64,000 nt of DNA, taken from NCBI RefSeq assembly GCF_017308975.1, contig NZ_JADWPD010000028.1, positions 1 through 64,000 on the forward strand. Direction: 5' to 3'. The notes beneath the pieces were generated by a model. That model ran no database searches. It was not told the origin of the DNA and saw only the letters and a program-made list of their open reading frames with translations. Made by a program: the position numbers and the translations under genes. How positions within the stretch are numbered: position 1 is the stretch's first letter; every line of letters starts with the position of its first letter. Source of the DNA: Amycolatopsis sp. MtRt-6. Its GTDB lineage: Bacteria > Actinomycetota > Actinomycetes > Mycobacteriales > Pseudonocardiaceae. Below, piece by piece: positions 34,924 to 45,240 of this stretch.

Positions 34924-36084
34924 ATGCGAGCCCTGGTCGTCACCGGTGACTGGCAGCCCCGGCCGGGCTACGTACCCGACGAAGAGGAGATCGCGGGCCG
35001 ATGGGCGCGCAACGCCAGCCAGGTGTGGCGCCACCCCCAATGGGCGGCCGCCACCCTTCCCGATCCCGTCCTGCGGTCCGCGACGGATGTGCTCGTCCGC
35101 GTGCGGGCCAGCGGCGTCGCCGTGTCGACACTGCGAATGACGGCCACCGATGACGACGGCTACGTCACCCTCCCCTATCGCATGGCTCTCCCGCTCGTCC
35201 CCGGGCACGAGTTCGCGGGGGAAGTCGTCGAGGTCGGCTCCGCGGTGCGCGACCTTCGGGTCGGTGACGCGGTGGCGGTCGAGACGCTCCGGCCGTGCGG
35301 CCGGTGTCCTGCCTGCCGACGTGGTCAGGTCAATGCGTGCCTGGACGGACAGTTCGCCGGGTTCGACATCGACGGCGGCCTCGCCGAATACGCGGTCGTG
35401 CCCTCCGCCCACGCTCGTTCGCTGGAGGCGCTCCGAGAGCGCTTTGACGACGACGGTGTCTTCCAGGTCGGAGCCCTCTGCGAGCCCGCCGCGATCGTCT
35501 ACAACGGACTGTTCGAGGTGGACCGGCACCTGCGACCGGGCATGCGCGTCGGGGTCCTGGGGTGCGGCCCGCTGGGGCTCGCCGCGGTGGCGTTGGCCAG
35601 AGCCGCGGGGGCAGCTCGAGTCCTGGCGTTCGATCCGGTCCCCGGCCGCGCCGGCCTGGCCGAGCTGCTCGGCGCGGATCGAGGCTGGTCGGAACGCGAC
35701 CTCGAGCCCGCCGCGCTTCCCTCTGTCGTGCAAGACGAAACGGCCGGGCGTGGCGTCGACGTCGTCGTCGATGCCAGCGGGGCGCCCGGGGAGGTGCTGC
35801 CCGTGGCGCAGCACCTGCTCGCCATCGGCGGCCACGTCGTGCATCTCGGTGTCGGTGGCCCGCCGGGTTCGTTCCGGCCGAAGGCGACGATGGGGCGCGC
35901 GGCGACCCACGCGTTCAGCATGGGGCACATCGGTGGCTTCGACCCGGTCATCGCCCTGCACGCCGCCGGGAGGATCGATCTGACTCCGATGGTCGGCGGG
36001 CGCTGGGCCCTGCACGAAGGCCTGGCCGCGGTCGAGCACGCCACTGACAAACGTGTCGCCAAGACCCTCGTCGTTCAGACCTGA
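34924..36084 (+). CDS. Medium-chain dehydrogenase lacking the catalytic zinc cysteine
   Basis: 386 residues from ATG 34924 (RBS GGAGGTG). MDR/ADH fold: GHEFAGEVVEVG near 94, structural-zinc cysteines 125, 128, 131 and 139, and cofactor loop GVLGCGPLGLAA near 213. The paralogue at 48169-49326 has GICGSD at the catalytic zinc site. Here the aligned stretch reads SGVAVST, so the Cys ligand (position 66) is Ala and the Asp is Thr, while His95 and the CEPA glutamate remain. It may lack catalytic zinc and use other chemistry, or act as a reductase. It overlaps the convergent flavin-reductase gene by 10 bp. Confidence 0.87.
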   Translation: MRALVVTGDWQPRPGYVPDEEEIAGRWARNASQVWRHPQWAAATLPDPVLRSATDVLVRVRASGVAVSTLRMTATDDDGYVTLPYRMALPLVPGHEFAGEVVEVGSAVRDLRVGDAVAVETLRPCGRCPACRRGQVNACLDGQFAGFDIDGGLAEYAVVPSAHARSLEALRERFDDDGVFQVGALCEPAAIVYNGLFEVDRHLRPGMRVGVLGCGPLGLAAVALARAAGAARVLAFDPVPGRAGLAELLGADRGWSERDLEPAALPSVVQDETAGRGVDVVVDASGAPGEVLPVAQHLLAIGGHVVHLGVGGPPGSFRPKATMGRAATHAFSMGHIGGFDPVIALHAAGRIDLTPMVGGRWALHEGLAAVEHATDKRVAKTLVVQT

Positions 36085-37274
36085 AGGAGAGCCGTTGCCG
36101 CCGGCAGACTGGCCTCCACCTGCGCCGCGGCGGCTCGGAGGTCCGAGGCCCACCGCTTGATCCGTTCGCCCGAGGCGGGCGTCGGCAGCTGGGCGAGCCT
36201 GAGGAGCAGGACGACGTTGCCGTCCTCGCCGAGGACGGGCGCCATGAGGCCGCCGATGTCGTATTCCCGTTCGTCGGCGAAGTCGGCGGTGTCCACCGAC
36301 GGCATGGACTCCGCCATGCGCGCCAACAGCGCTCGCTCGCGTGCCGGAGTGAGGTCGCCGGCGGCGTACTCGACCATCATGGCCGCGACGTCGGCCTGAT
36401 CGCCGGATCCGCTGGAGGCGATCTGCCACGCGGCGTAGCCCCGTGCCCGGATCGCCGCCAGCCGCTGCCGGTGGGCCGCGAGCCGGTCCGGGTCCTTGCC
36501 CACCATCGCCAGCCATCGCGCCACGGCTTCGTCCGACGCCCATGCCACATACGCCTCGCCGAGTGGTGGCTTCATCGGCAACCTCTCCCCGAGAAGCTCC
36601 CGCATGACCGCGGATCCGCCGTGCGCGGTGGCCGCGGTGGTCAGTTCGAACTCGTTCACGGCGACGAGCACGGCGGCCTCGCAGGCCAGATCGCGGGCCA
36701 GGACCTCGATCTGCGGGCGAGCCAGGTCCGCGAGCCGGATTCCCGAGATCAGGTCGGCATCGCCGCCGGCCGTCATGCCGTGGGGCGAGAAGCCGCCGTA
36801 TCCGCCCTGGAAGAACAGCAGCGGCGTGACCTGCCGGCGCACCTCCATGGACTCGACGTCGCAGACCTGGATGAAATGATCTCCCGCTTCGATGGCCTGT
36901 CGCGGCGCACAGTGGACGTGCGCCACCGCTCCGGCGATGGCCGGCGCTCCGGCCGGGGACGCACTCCATTCGACGCCCCTGAACTTGGCGGGCACCGGGC
37001 TCGACATCGTCCGGCACAGCTCCACCTGGTCGTGCGCGAGCACGTTGATGCAGAAGGACCGCGCGGTCCGGAGCCGCGCGAACGTCCTGGACGCCCGAGT
37101 GGGCAGGAACGCCACCAACGGCGGATCGAGCGAGACCGCGGTGAAGGTCCCGATGACCATGCCCACGGGTTCGCCGTCGTCCGCGATCCCGGTGACCACC
37201 GTGACGCCGGTCGGGTAGTGCCCCATCACTTCGCGGTAGCGCAGTGAGTCGATCAGGGGAAGCGGGTCGGTCAT
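36075..37274 (-). CDS. Flavin reductase fused to an IclR-type effector domain
   Basis: 399 residues from ATG 37274; the in-frame extension to 37409 is non-family. Residues about 10-165 are a HpaC/HsaB-type flavin reductase (MGHYPTGVTVVTG; SLDPPLVAFLP; RSFCINVLAHDQ; GDHFIQVCDVES). Residues about 185-345 read like the ligand-binding half of an IclR regulator (EVLARDLACEAAVLVAVNE; LPMKPPLGEAYVAW; AIRARGYAAWQIAS) but no helix-turn-helix is present. It should supply FMNH2/FADH2 to the two HsaA-like monooxygenases, possibly with its activity gated by an aromatic ligand, as has been shown for MarR-fused reductases in other systems. Its promoter holds a cluster operator. Confidence 0.85.
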   Translation of the reverse strand: MTDPLPLIDSLRYREVMGHYPTGVTVVTGIADDGEPVGMVIGTFTAVSLDPPLVAFLPTRASRTFARLRTARSFCINVLAHDQVELCRTMSSPVPAKFRGVEWSASPAGAPAIAGAVAHVHCAPRQAIEAGDHFIQVCDVESMEVRRQVTPLLFFQGGYGGFSPHGMTAGGDADLISGIRLADLARPQIEVLARDLACEAAVLVAVNEFELTTAATAHGGSAVMRELLGERLPMKPPLGEAYVAWASDEAVARWLAMVGKDPDRLAAHRQRLAAIRARGYAAWQIASSGSGDQADVAAMMVEYAAGDLTPARERALLARMAESMPSVDTADFADEREYDIGGLMAPVLGEDGNVVLLLRLAQLPTPASGERIKRWASDLRAAAAQVEASLPAATALLQV

Positions 37275-37306
37275 GGCAGCTCCTCGGGTCGTTGACACCG
37301 GAGTAC

Positions 37307-37335
37307 ATCCTCTGTGAACTGTCAGACATTTGCAA
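37307..37335 (-). promoter_or_regulatory. Flavin-reductase promoter with operator in the spacer
   Basis: On the minus strand TTGCAA (37335-37330), 17-bp spacer, GAGGAT (37312-37307). The spacer and -35 edge contain TGTCAGACATTTGC (37320-37333; core GTCAGAC 37321-37327), a cluster operator. Confidence 0.6.
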
Positions 37336-37364
37336 GAGATCGAGTGACCAGCACCGCGCGACCA

Positions 37365-37393
37365 TTGACGCAGGTTGTGATCGCGGTTACGTT
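37365..37393 (+). promoter_or_regulatory. Promoter of the ABC importer operon
   Basis: TTGACG (37365-37370), 17-bp spacer, TACGTT (37388-37393), about 40 bp before the TTG start of the binding protein. The operator at 37320-37333 lies upstream of this promoter. Confidence 0.5.
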
Positions 37394-37432
37394 GGCGATC
37401 GATAAACATCGCACATTAGACCGAGGTGTCTC

Positions 37433-39010
37433 TTGTCCGTCAAAACCACCCGGCGCCGTGTGGCGTCCCTGCTCGCCGGCGTCGTGGCGTTGGCATCCGG
37501 CGTCTCCGCCTGCTCGAGCGGTTCCTCGGCCGGGGCCGCGAACGGCGAGACGCTGACCATCTCGGTCTCGGGCGATCCGCTCAATCTCGATACGGCGAAC
37601 TGCGTCCCGTTGGTCTTCTGCAGCGTCGCCTACGACCCCTTGATCCACATTTCTCCCGGTACCGGCGAACTGCAGCCGGGTCTGGCCACCTCCTGGGAGT
37701 GGGTCGACAAGGAGCACCGCACGTTCCGCCTGACGCTCCGCCAGGGAGCGAAGTTCGGGGACGGCGCGCCGCTGAACGGCGAGGCCGCGGCGGCGTCGCT
37801 GAACTCGTACCTCCAGGCGCCTGGGCCCTTCGCGTCGCTCAGCTACCCGCTGAAGGGAGCACAAGCCGCCGGGTCGGACAAGGTCGACGTGCAGTTCGCG
37901 GAGCCGGTCTCCACCCACTACGCCCTCTACCTGCTCGCCGGCCAGAGTGGTGTCGGATACGTCGTGGGCCCCAAGGGCGCGGCCGACCGCAAGAACCTGC
38001 TCGCGGACACGGACGGCATCGGCCCTTACAAGCTTGATCCCACCCAGACCGTCAAGTCGGTCAAGTACGTCTACGTCCCGAATCGCCAGTACCCCAACCA
38101 GGACGCGATCAAGTACGAAAAGGTCGTCCTGAAGCCCGTGATGAACCCGCAGACCCGGCTGAACTCGATCAGGTCGGGCGAGGTGGACTGGGCCCTCAAC
38201 ATCGCGCCGACGGACCTGTCCGCCGTCACGCAGAGCGGCGCCTCGATCGCTCGCGGTCCGCTCGGATCGTTCGCCTCGATGGCGCTGATCAAGCGCGCGA
38301 ACGGCCCCTTGGCCGACGAGCGGGTCCGCCAGGCTCTCGCCTACGCGACTCCGCGCCAGGACATCGCCACGGCGATCTTCGGGACCGACGCGGTCCCGAC
38401 CAGTTCCGTCGTCGCCGACGGCGCGGAGGGCCGCAACGCGGGCGGCGTGAACCAGTACGCGTACAACCCGGAGAAGGCGCGGCAGCTGCTCGCCGAGGCG
38501 GGACACGCCAACGGACTCAAGATCCAGGTCTTCGACCCGTCGTTCTTCGATCCGGGAAGCGCCGTCGGTCAGGCGCTCAAGGCGGCCTACGCGAAAGTCG
38601 GCGTGACGCTCGATCTCGTGCCCAGCGACGCGTCCCCGGGCGTGGTCGCCCAGCAGATGGGCAAGTACGACGCGGTGATCATGACCAACGGCGCGAACGG
38701 CCTCTCGGAGGCGGTCTTCACCATGTTCCGGCCGATGGGGCTGGCGAACCCGCTGGGCGTCCCCCTCGATCCCCAGCTGACCGACCTGATGCGGGCGGCT
38801 GCCACCACCGCGGACCCGCAGGATCAGGAGGCGAAGATCAGGATCGCCACGGCGCGCCTCGACGAGCTGGTCTACGCGGTCCCGATCGCCAGCATTCCCA
38901 CCCTGCAAGCCATCAGCTCCAAGGTCGCCAACGTGCGCGAGAAGTTCTGGACCATCGAAATGAACCCGTTCAGCCCCGTCGCGAGCGAGGCCTGGCGTCC
39001 GGCGAAGTGA
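37433..39010 (+). CDS. ABC transporter substrate-binding lipoprotein (family 5, peptide type)
   Basis: 525 residues, TTG start at 37433 after GAGGTG. Lipoprotein signal (RRRVASLLAGVVALASGVSAC, Cys27). SBP_bac_5 features: LTISVSGDPLNLD after the signal, AYDPLIHISPGTGELQPGLATSWEW, TFRLTLRQGAKFGDGAPL and YNPEKARQLLAEAG. The family takes up peptides, nickel, opines or, in some soil bacteria, aromatic and oligomeric compounds. Being under the cluster operator, it is likely to capture the cluster's own substrate. Confidence 0.92.
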   Translation: MSVKTTRRRVASLLAGVVALASGVSACSSGSSAGAANGETLTISVSGDPLNLDTANCVPLVFCSVAYDPLIHISPGTGELQPGLATSWEWVDKEHRTFRLTLRQGAKFGDGAPLNGEAAAASLNSYLQAPGPFASLSYPLKGAQAAGSDKVDVQFAEPVSTHYALYLLAGQSGVGYVVGPKGAADRKNLLADTDGIGPYKLDPTQTVKSVKYVYVPNRQYPNQDAIKYEKVVLKPVMNPQTRLNSIRSGEVDWALNIAPTDLSAVTQSGASIARGPLGSFASMALIKRANGPLADERVRQALAYATPRQDIATAIFGTDAVPTSSVVADGAEGRNAGGVNQYAYNPEKARQLLAEAGHANGLKIQVFDPSFFDPGSAVGQALKAAYAKVGVTLDLVPSDASPGVVAQQMGKYDAVIMTNGANGLSEAVFTMFRPMGLANPLGVPLDPQLTDLMRAAATTADPQDQEAKIRIATARLDELVYAVPIASIPTLQAISSKVANVREKFWTIEMNPFSPVASEAWRPAK

Positions 39011-39387
39011 CACCGGGTGTCCCCTGTGGACCGACGGACCGCGCGGGCTCGATCCGGGAGCCATCGCCGCCGACCTCCCGTCCGAAAGCTGGGAGCGTGC
39101 CGACGCGATCAATCCGACGGGAGTCCTCCATGGAATCGGGGCTGCCCTGAACGGCGCTTGAAGTATCAGAACCCGGTGTAGGTGACCCGAAGCGGTCGGA
39201 GTCGAGGAGAAGTCTTGTCAGCGAGAGTCGAGATAGCCAGGACGGCCGTTCGTGCCCCGTCTCCGAGCACCGTTCGTACGGTCGAGGCGACCGGCGTCGC
39301 CAGTCTCACGCCGGACGTGCGCCGACGGCAGCCAGCCGAGCAGACCGCCGGAGATCGTTCCCGATCGGACCGGATCGGCCGGCTGCC
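39011..39387 (+). other. Gap between binding protein and permease, with a gene remnant
   Basis: 377 bp inside an otherwise tight operon. A reading frame ending in TGA near 39160 encodes a plausible C-terminal remnant (DLPSESWERADAINPTG, then IGAALNGA) of a protein I cannot identify. A separate small frame follows (see 39215-39391). No hairpin or operator is evident. Confidence 0.3.
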
Positions 39388-39391
39388 GTGA
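39215..39391 (+). CDS. Possible small ORF coupled to the permease gene
   Basis: 58 codons from TTG 39215, 7 bases after GAGGAG, ending in TGA that overlaps the permease GTG (GTGA). The Arg-rich product (SARVEIARTAVR...) has no recognisable domain. The good ribosome-binding site and the stop-start overlap are the only support. It may be a leader that couples translation, or chance. Confidence 0.25.
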   Translation: MSARVEIARTAVRAPSPSTVRTVEATGVASLTPDVRRRQPAEQTAGDRSRSDRIGRLP

Positions 39392-40329
39392 TCCGGCTGA
39401 TCGCGCGCCGCCTGCTGCTCGCGGTGCCACTTCTCCTGATCGTCTCCACGCTGACGTTCGTGCTCACCGCCGTGGCACCCGGGGATCCGGCCGCGACCAT
39501 CCTGGGCAGCTCGGCCACCCCGGAGTCGATCGCCGCGCTCAACGCGAAGCTCGGTCTGGACGACCCCGTCGTCGTGCAGTACTGGCGCTGGCTCGGGCAT
39601 GCGGTCACGGGCGACCTCGGCACGTCGGTCGTCACCTCCCAGAGTGTCGGCCAGGCGATCGGAACGCGGCTGCCGACGACGCTCTCCCTGGTGCTGCTCG
39701 GCACTCTGGTCGCCGCGGTGGCCGGGATCGGGCTCGGCATGGTGAGCGCTCTCGGCGGCCGCCGCCTCGGCCGCGTGACCGACGTCCTGGCCGTGGTCGG
39801 CTACGTCATCCCGAACTTCTGGCTCGGCCTCATGCTCGTCTACTTCCTGTCGGTGAAGCTCGGCTGGTTCCCGGCAACGGGCTATGTCGGACTCGGCGAC
39901 TCGCCGGGAGGCTGGCTTCACTCCCTCGTCCTGCCCGTCACCGCACTCGCGGTCATGGGGGCCACCGCCGTGGCGAAGCAGACGCGCGACGCGATGCGTG
40001 AGGTGATGGGCCGCGAGTTCGTCACGGCGCTGCGCGCGGACGGCTTCTCCGAACGGCAGATCGTGTTTCGCCATGGGCTGCGCAACGCGGCGATCCCCAT
40101 CGTGACGGTGACCGGGGTGCTGTTCATCGGCATGTTCGGGGGAACCGTTCTGGTCGAGTCGGTTTTCGTCCTCCCCGGCCTGGGCGGGCTGGCGGTCAGC
40201 TCCGCGCAGACCGGTGACCTGACGATGCTCCAGGGCGTCGCCGTCGTGTTCTGCCTGGCGGTCGTCGCCGCGAACCTCGCCGTCGACCTCGCGTACGGAT
40301 GGCTCAACCCGAAGGTGCGTGTGCAGTGA
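39388..40329 (+). CDS. ABC transporter permease (DppB-like)
   Basis: 313 residues from GTG 39388. Six hydrophobic segments; N-terminal RLIARRLLLAVPLLLIVSTLTFVL with the DppB-type PGDPAA loop; EAA-like loop GREFVTALRADGFSERQIVFRHGLRNA near 210 for contact with the ATPase. Overlaps the next gene by 4 bp. Confidence 0.94.
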   Translation: MIRLIARRLLLAVPLLLIVSTLTFVLTAVAPGDPAATILGSSATPESIAALNAKLGLDDPVVVQYWRWLGHAVTGDLGTSVVTSQSVGQAIGTRLPTTLSLVLLGTLVAAVAGIGLGMVSALGGRRLGRVTDVLAVVGYVIPNFWLGLMLVYFLSVKLGWFPATGYVGLGDSPGGWLHSLVLPVTALAVMGATAVAKQTRDAMREVMGREFVTALRADGFSERQIVFRHGLRNAAIPIVTVTGVLFIGMFGGTVLVESVFVLPGLGGLAVSSAQTGDLTMLQGVAVVFCLAVVAANLAVDLAYGWLNPKVRVQ

Positions 40330-42288
40330 ACGACGCAACCGCCGCTGTGCCGGTCCCGCCGCCGAACCCGCTGCAGACCGTCCTGCGCCAGTACCTCCGC
40401 AACGGTCTCGCCACCGGTTCGCTGATCGTCCTGGCCGTGATCGTCGCTGCCTGCGTGCTCGCGCCCTTGCTGACCTCGGGTGGACCGAACCAGGTGGACC
40501 TGGGGCACAGCCTCGCGGGACCGAGCGCACAGCATCTCCTCGGAACCGACCAGCTGGGCCGCGACCTGTTGACCCGCCTGCTGTACGGCGGCCGGACCAC
40601 GCTCTTGAACGCCTTCGTCGTCAGCTTCGTCGCCGTGGCCGTTGCGGTCCCCCTCGGCGTGGTGGCGGGGTACGCCGGCGGGTGGGTCGATCGTGTCGTG
40701 ATGACGGTGACCGACGTCGGTCTCTCGCTTCCCGCCATGGTGGTCATGCTCGTCGTGGTGTCGACGTTCTCCGGGCACCTCGGATTGGCGATGATCGCTT
40801 TGGGGTTCCTCCTCGCACCGCCCATCGTGCGCAACGTCCGCGGCCCGGCTTTGGCGGTGAAGGGCGAGCTCTTCGTCGATGCGGCTGTCGTCGCCGGCCT
40901 GCCGTCACGACGGATCATCTTCCGGCACGTCCTGCTCCGGGTCCTCGGGCCCGTGCTGGTCCAGGGTGCCCTCGCCACGGCCATCGCACTGCAGTTCACC
41001 GTCGGCTTGTCGTTCCTGGGCTTCGGGGCGAAGCCCCCGGACCCCGACTGGGGCTCGATGATCGCCGAGGGGTCCCAGGTCCTCAACTCGAGTCCCTGGC
41101 CCCTCGTGTCCGGCGGCGTTGCCTTGGGGCTGGTGTCGCTCGCCTTGGTGCTGATCGGTGACGGCGTCCGCGATGTCGCGGTCGAGGCATGGAGCGGCGC
41201 ACCCACCCGCCGGAGGCGTTCGCGGAAGCCGGGCCCCGGGGTTCTTGCCGGGCGAGCGCAGCGGCCCGCCGACGCCGAACCGACGCCGGCCGGCGAAACG
41301 CTGCTGACGCTCCGCGACGTTTCCGTGGCGTACTCCGCCAGTGACGGCCCGCGGTGCGTCGCGAGCGACGTCAGCTTCTCGATCGCGGCCGGGGAATCGG
41401 TCGCCGTCGTCGGCGAGTCGGGGTGCGGCAAGAGTTCGATCGCACGAGCCATCGCCCGCCTGCTTCCGCATGGCGGGGAGATCGTCGCGGGCTCCATCCG
41501 GTTCGACGACTACGACGTCGCGACGCTGGAGGGCCGCTCCCTCCACGGCTACCGCCGCAACGCCGTCAGCTACATCGCTCAGGATCCGATGACGGCCCTG
41601 GACCCGACCCTGCGGGTGGGAGTCCTGCTCCGCCGGATCGTCCAGGCCGGCGACGGGCTCTCGCGCAAGCAGGCCGAGGCCCGCGTGCTCGACCTGCTCG
41701 AACAGGTTCAGCTTCCGGATCCCGCCGGCGTGGCCAAGCGCTTTCCGCACGAGCTCTCCGGCGGGATGGCACAGCGGATCGGAATCGCGCGCGCGATCGC
41801 GACCCGGCCGCGCCTGCTCATCGCGGACGAGCCGACGACCGCGCTCGACGTCACCGTGCAGTCCGAGATCCTGAGCCTCCTGCGCTCGCTGCAGAAGGAC
41901 CTGGGCATGGCACTTCTCCTGGTGAGCCACGACTGGGGCGTGGTGGCGCAGGTCTGTGACCGGGCCCTGGTGATGTACGCCGGCGAGCTGGTCGAGCACG
42001 GGCAGCTGAACAGGATCACGCACGAGCCGGCTCATCCCTACACCTCGGCGCTCCTCGCGTGCCGTCCCGCCACCATCGTCGACGACGACCTGCCGCTTCC
42101 GACGATCCGCGGTGCGGTCTCGGCGCCGGGAGAGTGGCCGACCGGGTGCCGTTTCGCGTCGCGCTGCGACTTCAGCACCGATCAGTGCCGGTCGGCAGCC
42201 GTTCCGCTGACCGAAGTGGACGGAGAGCACAGTGTGCGCTGCCTGAACCCCCTTCGCGTCGGCCCCGAACACGAGGAAGTGTCGGAAC

Positions 42289-42296
<8 letters not shown>
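40326..42296 (+). CDS. ABC transporter permease-ATPase fusion (DppC-DppD)
   Basis: 656 residues from the GTG overlapping the DppB stop. Residues about 1-290: DppC-type permease (HLLGTDQLGRDLLTRLLYGGRTTL; VAGLPSRRIIFRHVLLRVLGPVLVQ). After a charged linker (PTRRRRSRKPGPG), residues about 325-650 are a DppD-type ATPase: Walker A GESGCGKSS, signature LSGGMAQR, Walker B LLIADEPTTALD, and a C-terminal oligopeptide/Fe-S-like cysteine motif (CRFASRCDFSTDQC). Fused permease/ATPase genes of this kind are known in actinobacteria. Confidence 0.93.
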
Positions 42297-43260
<964 letters not shown>

Positions 43261-43283
43261 GTGCGACCGGAGAACCACAGCTC

Positions 43284-44087
43284 ATGCTCGAACCCGAACG
43301 CCGGCGTCAGTCGGTCCTGCGCATCTACGACGCCCTGACCGCCGGACGCCTCCACGACGAGAGCGGCGACGATCTCGAGACGATCTTCTGGCCGGACGCC
43401 CGCCATCACCGCTCCGCCCAGCCGCTCGGCGACGGGCCGTCCGGAGCGCGTCAGCTCTACCGCGAGCTGCAGGCTCGCCTTCCCGGAGTCGTCGCGACGG
43501 TGAAGCGAACCGTCTCCGATGGCGAGTTCGTGGCCGTGCACTGGCAGGCTTCGACGGATCCGCGTGACGAGTTCAGCGGCGAGTCCTGGTGTGAATTCTT
43601 CCGCTTCGCCGGCGACCGGGTCGCGGAGCACTGGCAGCTCCACGCCGCCGTGCCGCCGAGCACGGTCAGCGGGAGGTCGGTGTTCGGCGATGCCTACCAG
43701 GGCACTCACGGTACGGAGGAAGGGGACGCCGCTCTGACGGAGATCAACCGCGAGATCGCGTCGGCGGCCTTCGCCCGGTTCCTCGAGTTCGACCCCACTG
43801 TCGTGGCCGATCACTGGGGCGAGGTCTACCTCCAGCACAACGAGAGCATCCCCGACGGTCCTGACGCCCTCCGCCGCTCCCTGGCGGAAATCGGCGGCCT
43901 TCCGGATGAGTTCAGGCCGAGCTTCACGGTGGTCGTCACGGTCGCCGAAGGCGATCTGGTGTGGCTCCTCGAGCGCGTCCGCGTCGGAAAGCTGACCGGC
44001 CTCGGTGTCGACATCTTCCGGCTGGCCGATCGCCGGATCGTGGAGCACTGGGACATCCCGGCGCTCAGACCCGATCGCCGGGGTTGA
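43284..44087 (+). CDS. Tandem NTF2/SnoaL-like domain protein
   Basis: 267 residues. Two consecutive NTF2-like folds: residues about 5-130 (RIYDALTAGRLHDE ... HWQASTDPRDEFSGESWCEFFRFAGDRVAEHWQL) and about 150-262 (ASAAFARFLEFDPTVVADHWGEVYLQHNESIPDGPDAL ... VDIFRLADRRIVEHWDIP). Each ends in the typical EHW strand. SnoaL-like proteins act as small isomerases, cyclases, hydrolases or ring-hydroxylation accessory proteins. In this cluster an isomerase or hydratase step on a pathway intermediate is plausible; no specific reaction can be named. Last gene of the importer operon. Confidence 0.8.
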   Translation: MLEPERRRQSVLRIYDALTAGRLHDESGDDLETIFWPDARHHRSAQPLGDGPSGARQLYRELQARLPGVVATVKRTVSDGEFVAVHWQASTDPRDEFSGESWCEFFRFAGDRVAEHWQLHAAVPPSTVSGRSVFGDAYQGTHGTEEGDAALTEINREIASAAFARFLEFDPTVVADHWGEVYLQHNESIPDGPDALRRSLAEIGGLPDEFRPSFTVVVTVAEGDLVWLLERVRVGKLTGLGVDIFRLADRRIVEHWDIPALRPDRRG

Positions 44088-44135
44088 GCAGGAAGTCCTT
44101 GCTCCACCCCGGCGACCGTTTCCGGCGCCGCCGTG

Positions 44136-45026
44136 TCAGACCGCGGCCGTCGCCGACTCCTCGATCCACTCCACGGGCGCGCCCTCCTGGACGATGCGGT
44201 TCTCGAGGTGACCGATCCCGTCGATCTCGACCCGCACGATGTCACCGGGTGCGAGGAAGCGGTTCTCCATGACGCCGACGCCGCCGGGGGTACCGGTCGC
44301 GATCACGTCGCCCACCTCCAGGGTCGCGGCGCTCGACAGTTCCTCGATCAGGCGGTAGCAGTCGAAGATGAGGTTCTCCGTGGTGGAGCTCTGCCGCACC
44401 TCGCCGTTGACGATCGTGCGGATCGGCAACCGATGCGGGTCGACCTCGTCGGGCGTGACGAGCCACGGCCCGATGACGCCGTGCCCGTCGAACGACTTGC
44501 CGAGCACCCACTGGCCCCCGCGCATCTGGAAGTCCCGGACGCTGTAGTCGTTGACGACCGTGAAGCCGGCGATCACCCGGTGGGCGTTCTCCCTGCTGAC
44601 GTGCCGGCAGCGCTTGCCGATCACGACTCCCAGCTCGCACTCGAAGTCGAGCCGGTCGGACACCGCGGGCCGCTCGACGTCGGCGTAAGGTCCGGTGACG
44701 GTGTTGGGCATCTTCGCGAAGACGGTCGGGAACTCGGGGAACGGCTTCCCGGTCTCGCGGACGTGCTCGGCGTAGTTCATCCCGATCGCCCAGAACTTCG
44801 GCGGCCGGGGAATCGGCGACATCAGCGTCGAGGGGTCCAATGCCGACCGGGCGGCCCCCGAAGCGATCGCGTCCGCGATCACGCCGAGACCGACCTCGCC
44901 GAGCTCGAGGACCCCCACCAGCGTGCCGGGCAGTCCGGGCGCCGCCTTCGCGATCTCGACGATTTCGTCGCCGACCACGACCACCGCCGCCGGACCGGAC
45001 TCTGTACGCACTGTCGCAAGCCGCAT
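44136..45026 (-). CDS. Fumarylacetoacetate hydrolase (FAH)-family protein
   Basis: 296 residues. C-terminal FAH domain: GMNYAEHVRETG near 83, metal-ligand block DFECELGVVIGK near 125, NDYSVRDFQMRGGQWVLGKSFDGHGVIGPWLV near 158-190, and GTPGGVGVMENRFLAPGD near 255. The family hydrolyses C-C bonds in acylpyruvates or decarboxylates/isomerises meta-cleavage products, so it may process the product of the extradiol dioxygenase. It is divergent from the monooxygenase-MDR fusion gene across the operator at 45126-45140. Confidence 0.88.
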   Translation of the reverse strand: MRLATVRTESGPAAVVVVGDEIVEIAKAAPGLPGTLVGVLELGEVGLGVIADAIASGAARSALDPSTLMSPIPRPPKFWAIGMNYAEHVRETGKPFPEFPTVFAKMPNTVTGPYADVERPAVSDRLDFECELGVVIGKRCRHVSRENAHRVIAGFTVVNDYSVRDFQMRGGQWVLGKSFDGHGVIGPWLVTPDEVDPHRLPIRTIVNGEVRQSSTTENLIFDCYRLIEELSSAATLEVGDVIATGTPGGVGVMENRFLAPGDIVRVEIDGIGHLENRIVQEGAPVEWIEESATAAV

Positions 45027-45123
45027 CGGGCGTCTCCCGTCTCCTTCCGAACCTGTCGGAAGTGCATCGTCGAAAGTGAGAGGCGAGAACCTCCCCGCTG
45101 AAGTTTGACATCAAAATGATCGA

Positions 45124-45153
45124 TTGACAAATGTCAGACAGATGCCATAGCGT
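45124..45153 (+). promoter_or_regulatory. Promoter of the monooxygenase-MDR fusion with operator in its spacer
   Basis: TTGACA (45124-45129), 18-bp spacer, TAGCGT (45148-45153). The spacer includes ATGTCAGACA (core GTCAGAC 45133-45139), a cluster operator in the same position relative to the promoter as at 24255. Confidence 0.62.
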
Positions 45154-45240
45154 CGGCTCCGGGCGGGCGGTGTGCGCGCCGGCCGGATTCGCCACGAGGC
45201 GGGACGCGGGCACGCCCGAGACAGCGATGGGAAGTAAGCA

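Noticed and set aside
39011..39160. Possible transposase or dehydrogenase remnant before the DppB-like gene
   Set aside because: The residue pattern is suggestive of a protein C-terminus but matches no family I can name, so it is reported only as an unidentified remnant.
44088..44135. Possible hairpin (GAGCA ... TGCTC) between the NTF2-like and FAH-family genes
   Set aside because: The stem is short and bulged, so it is not separable from chance in this GC-rich DNA.
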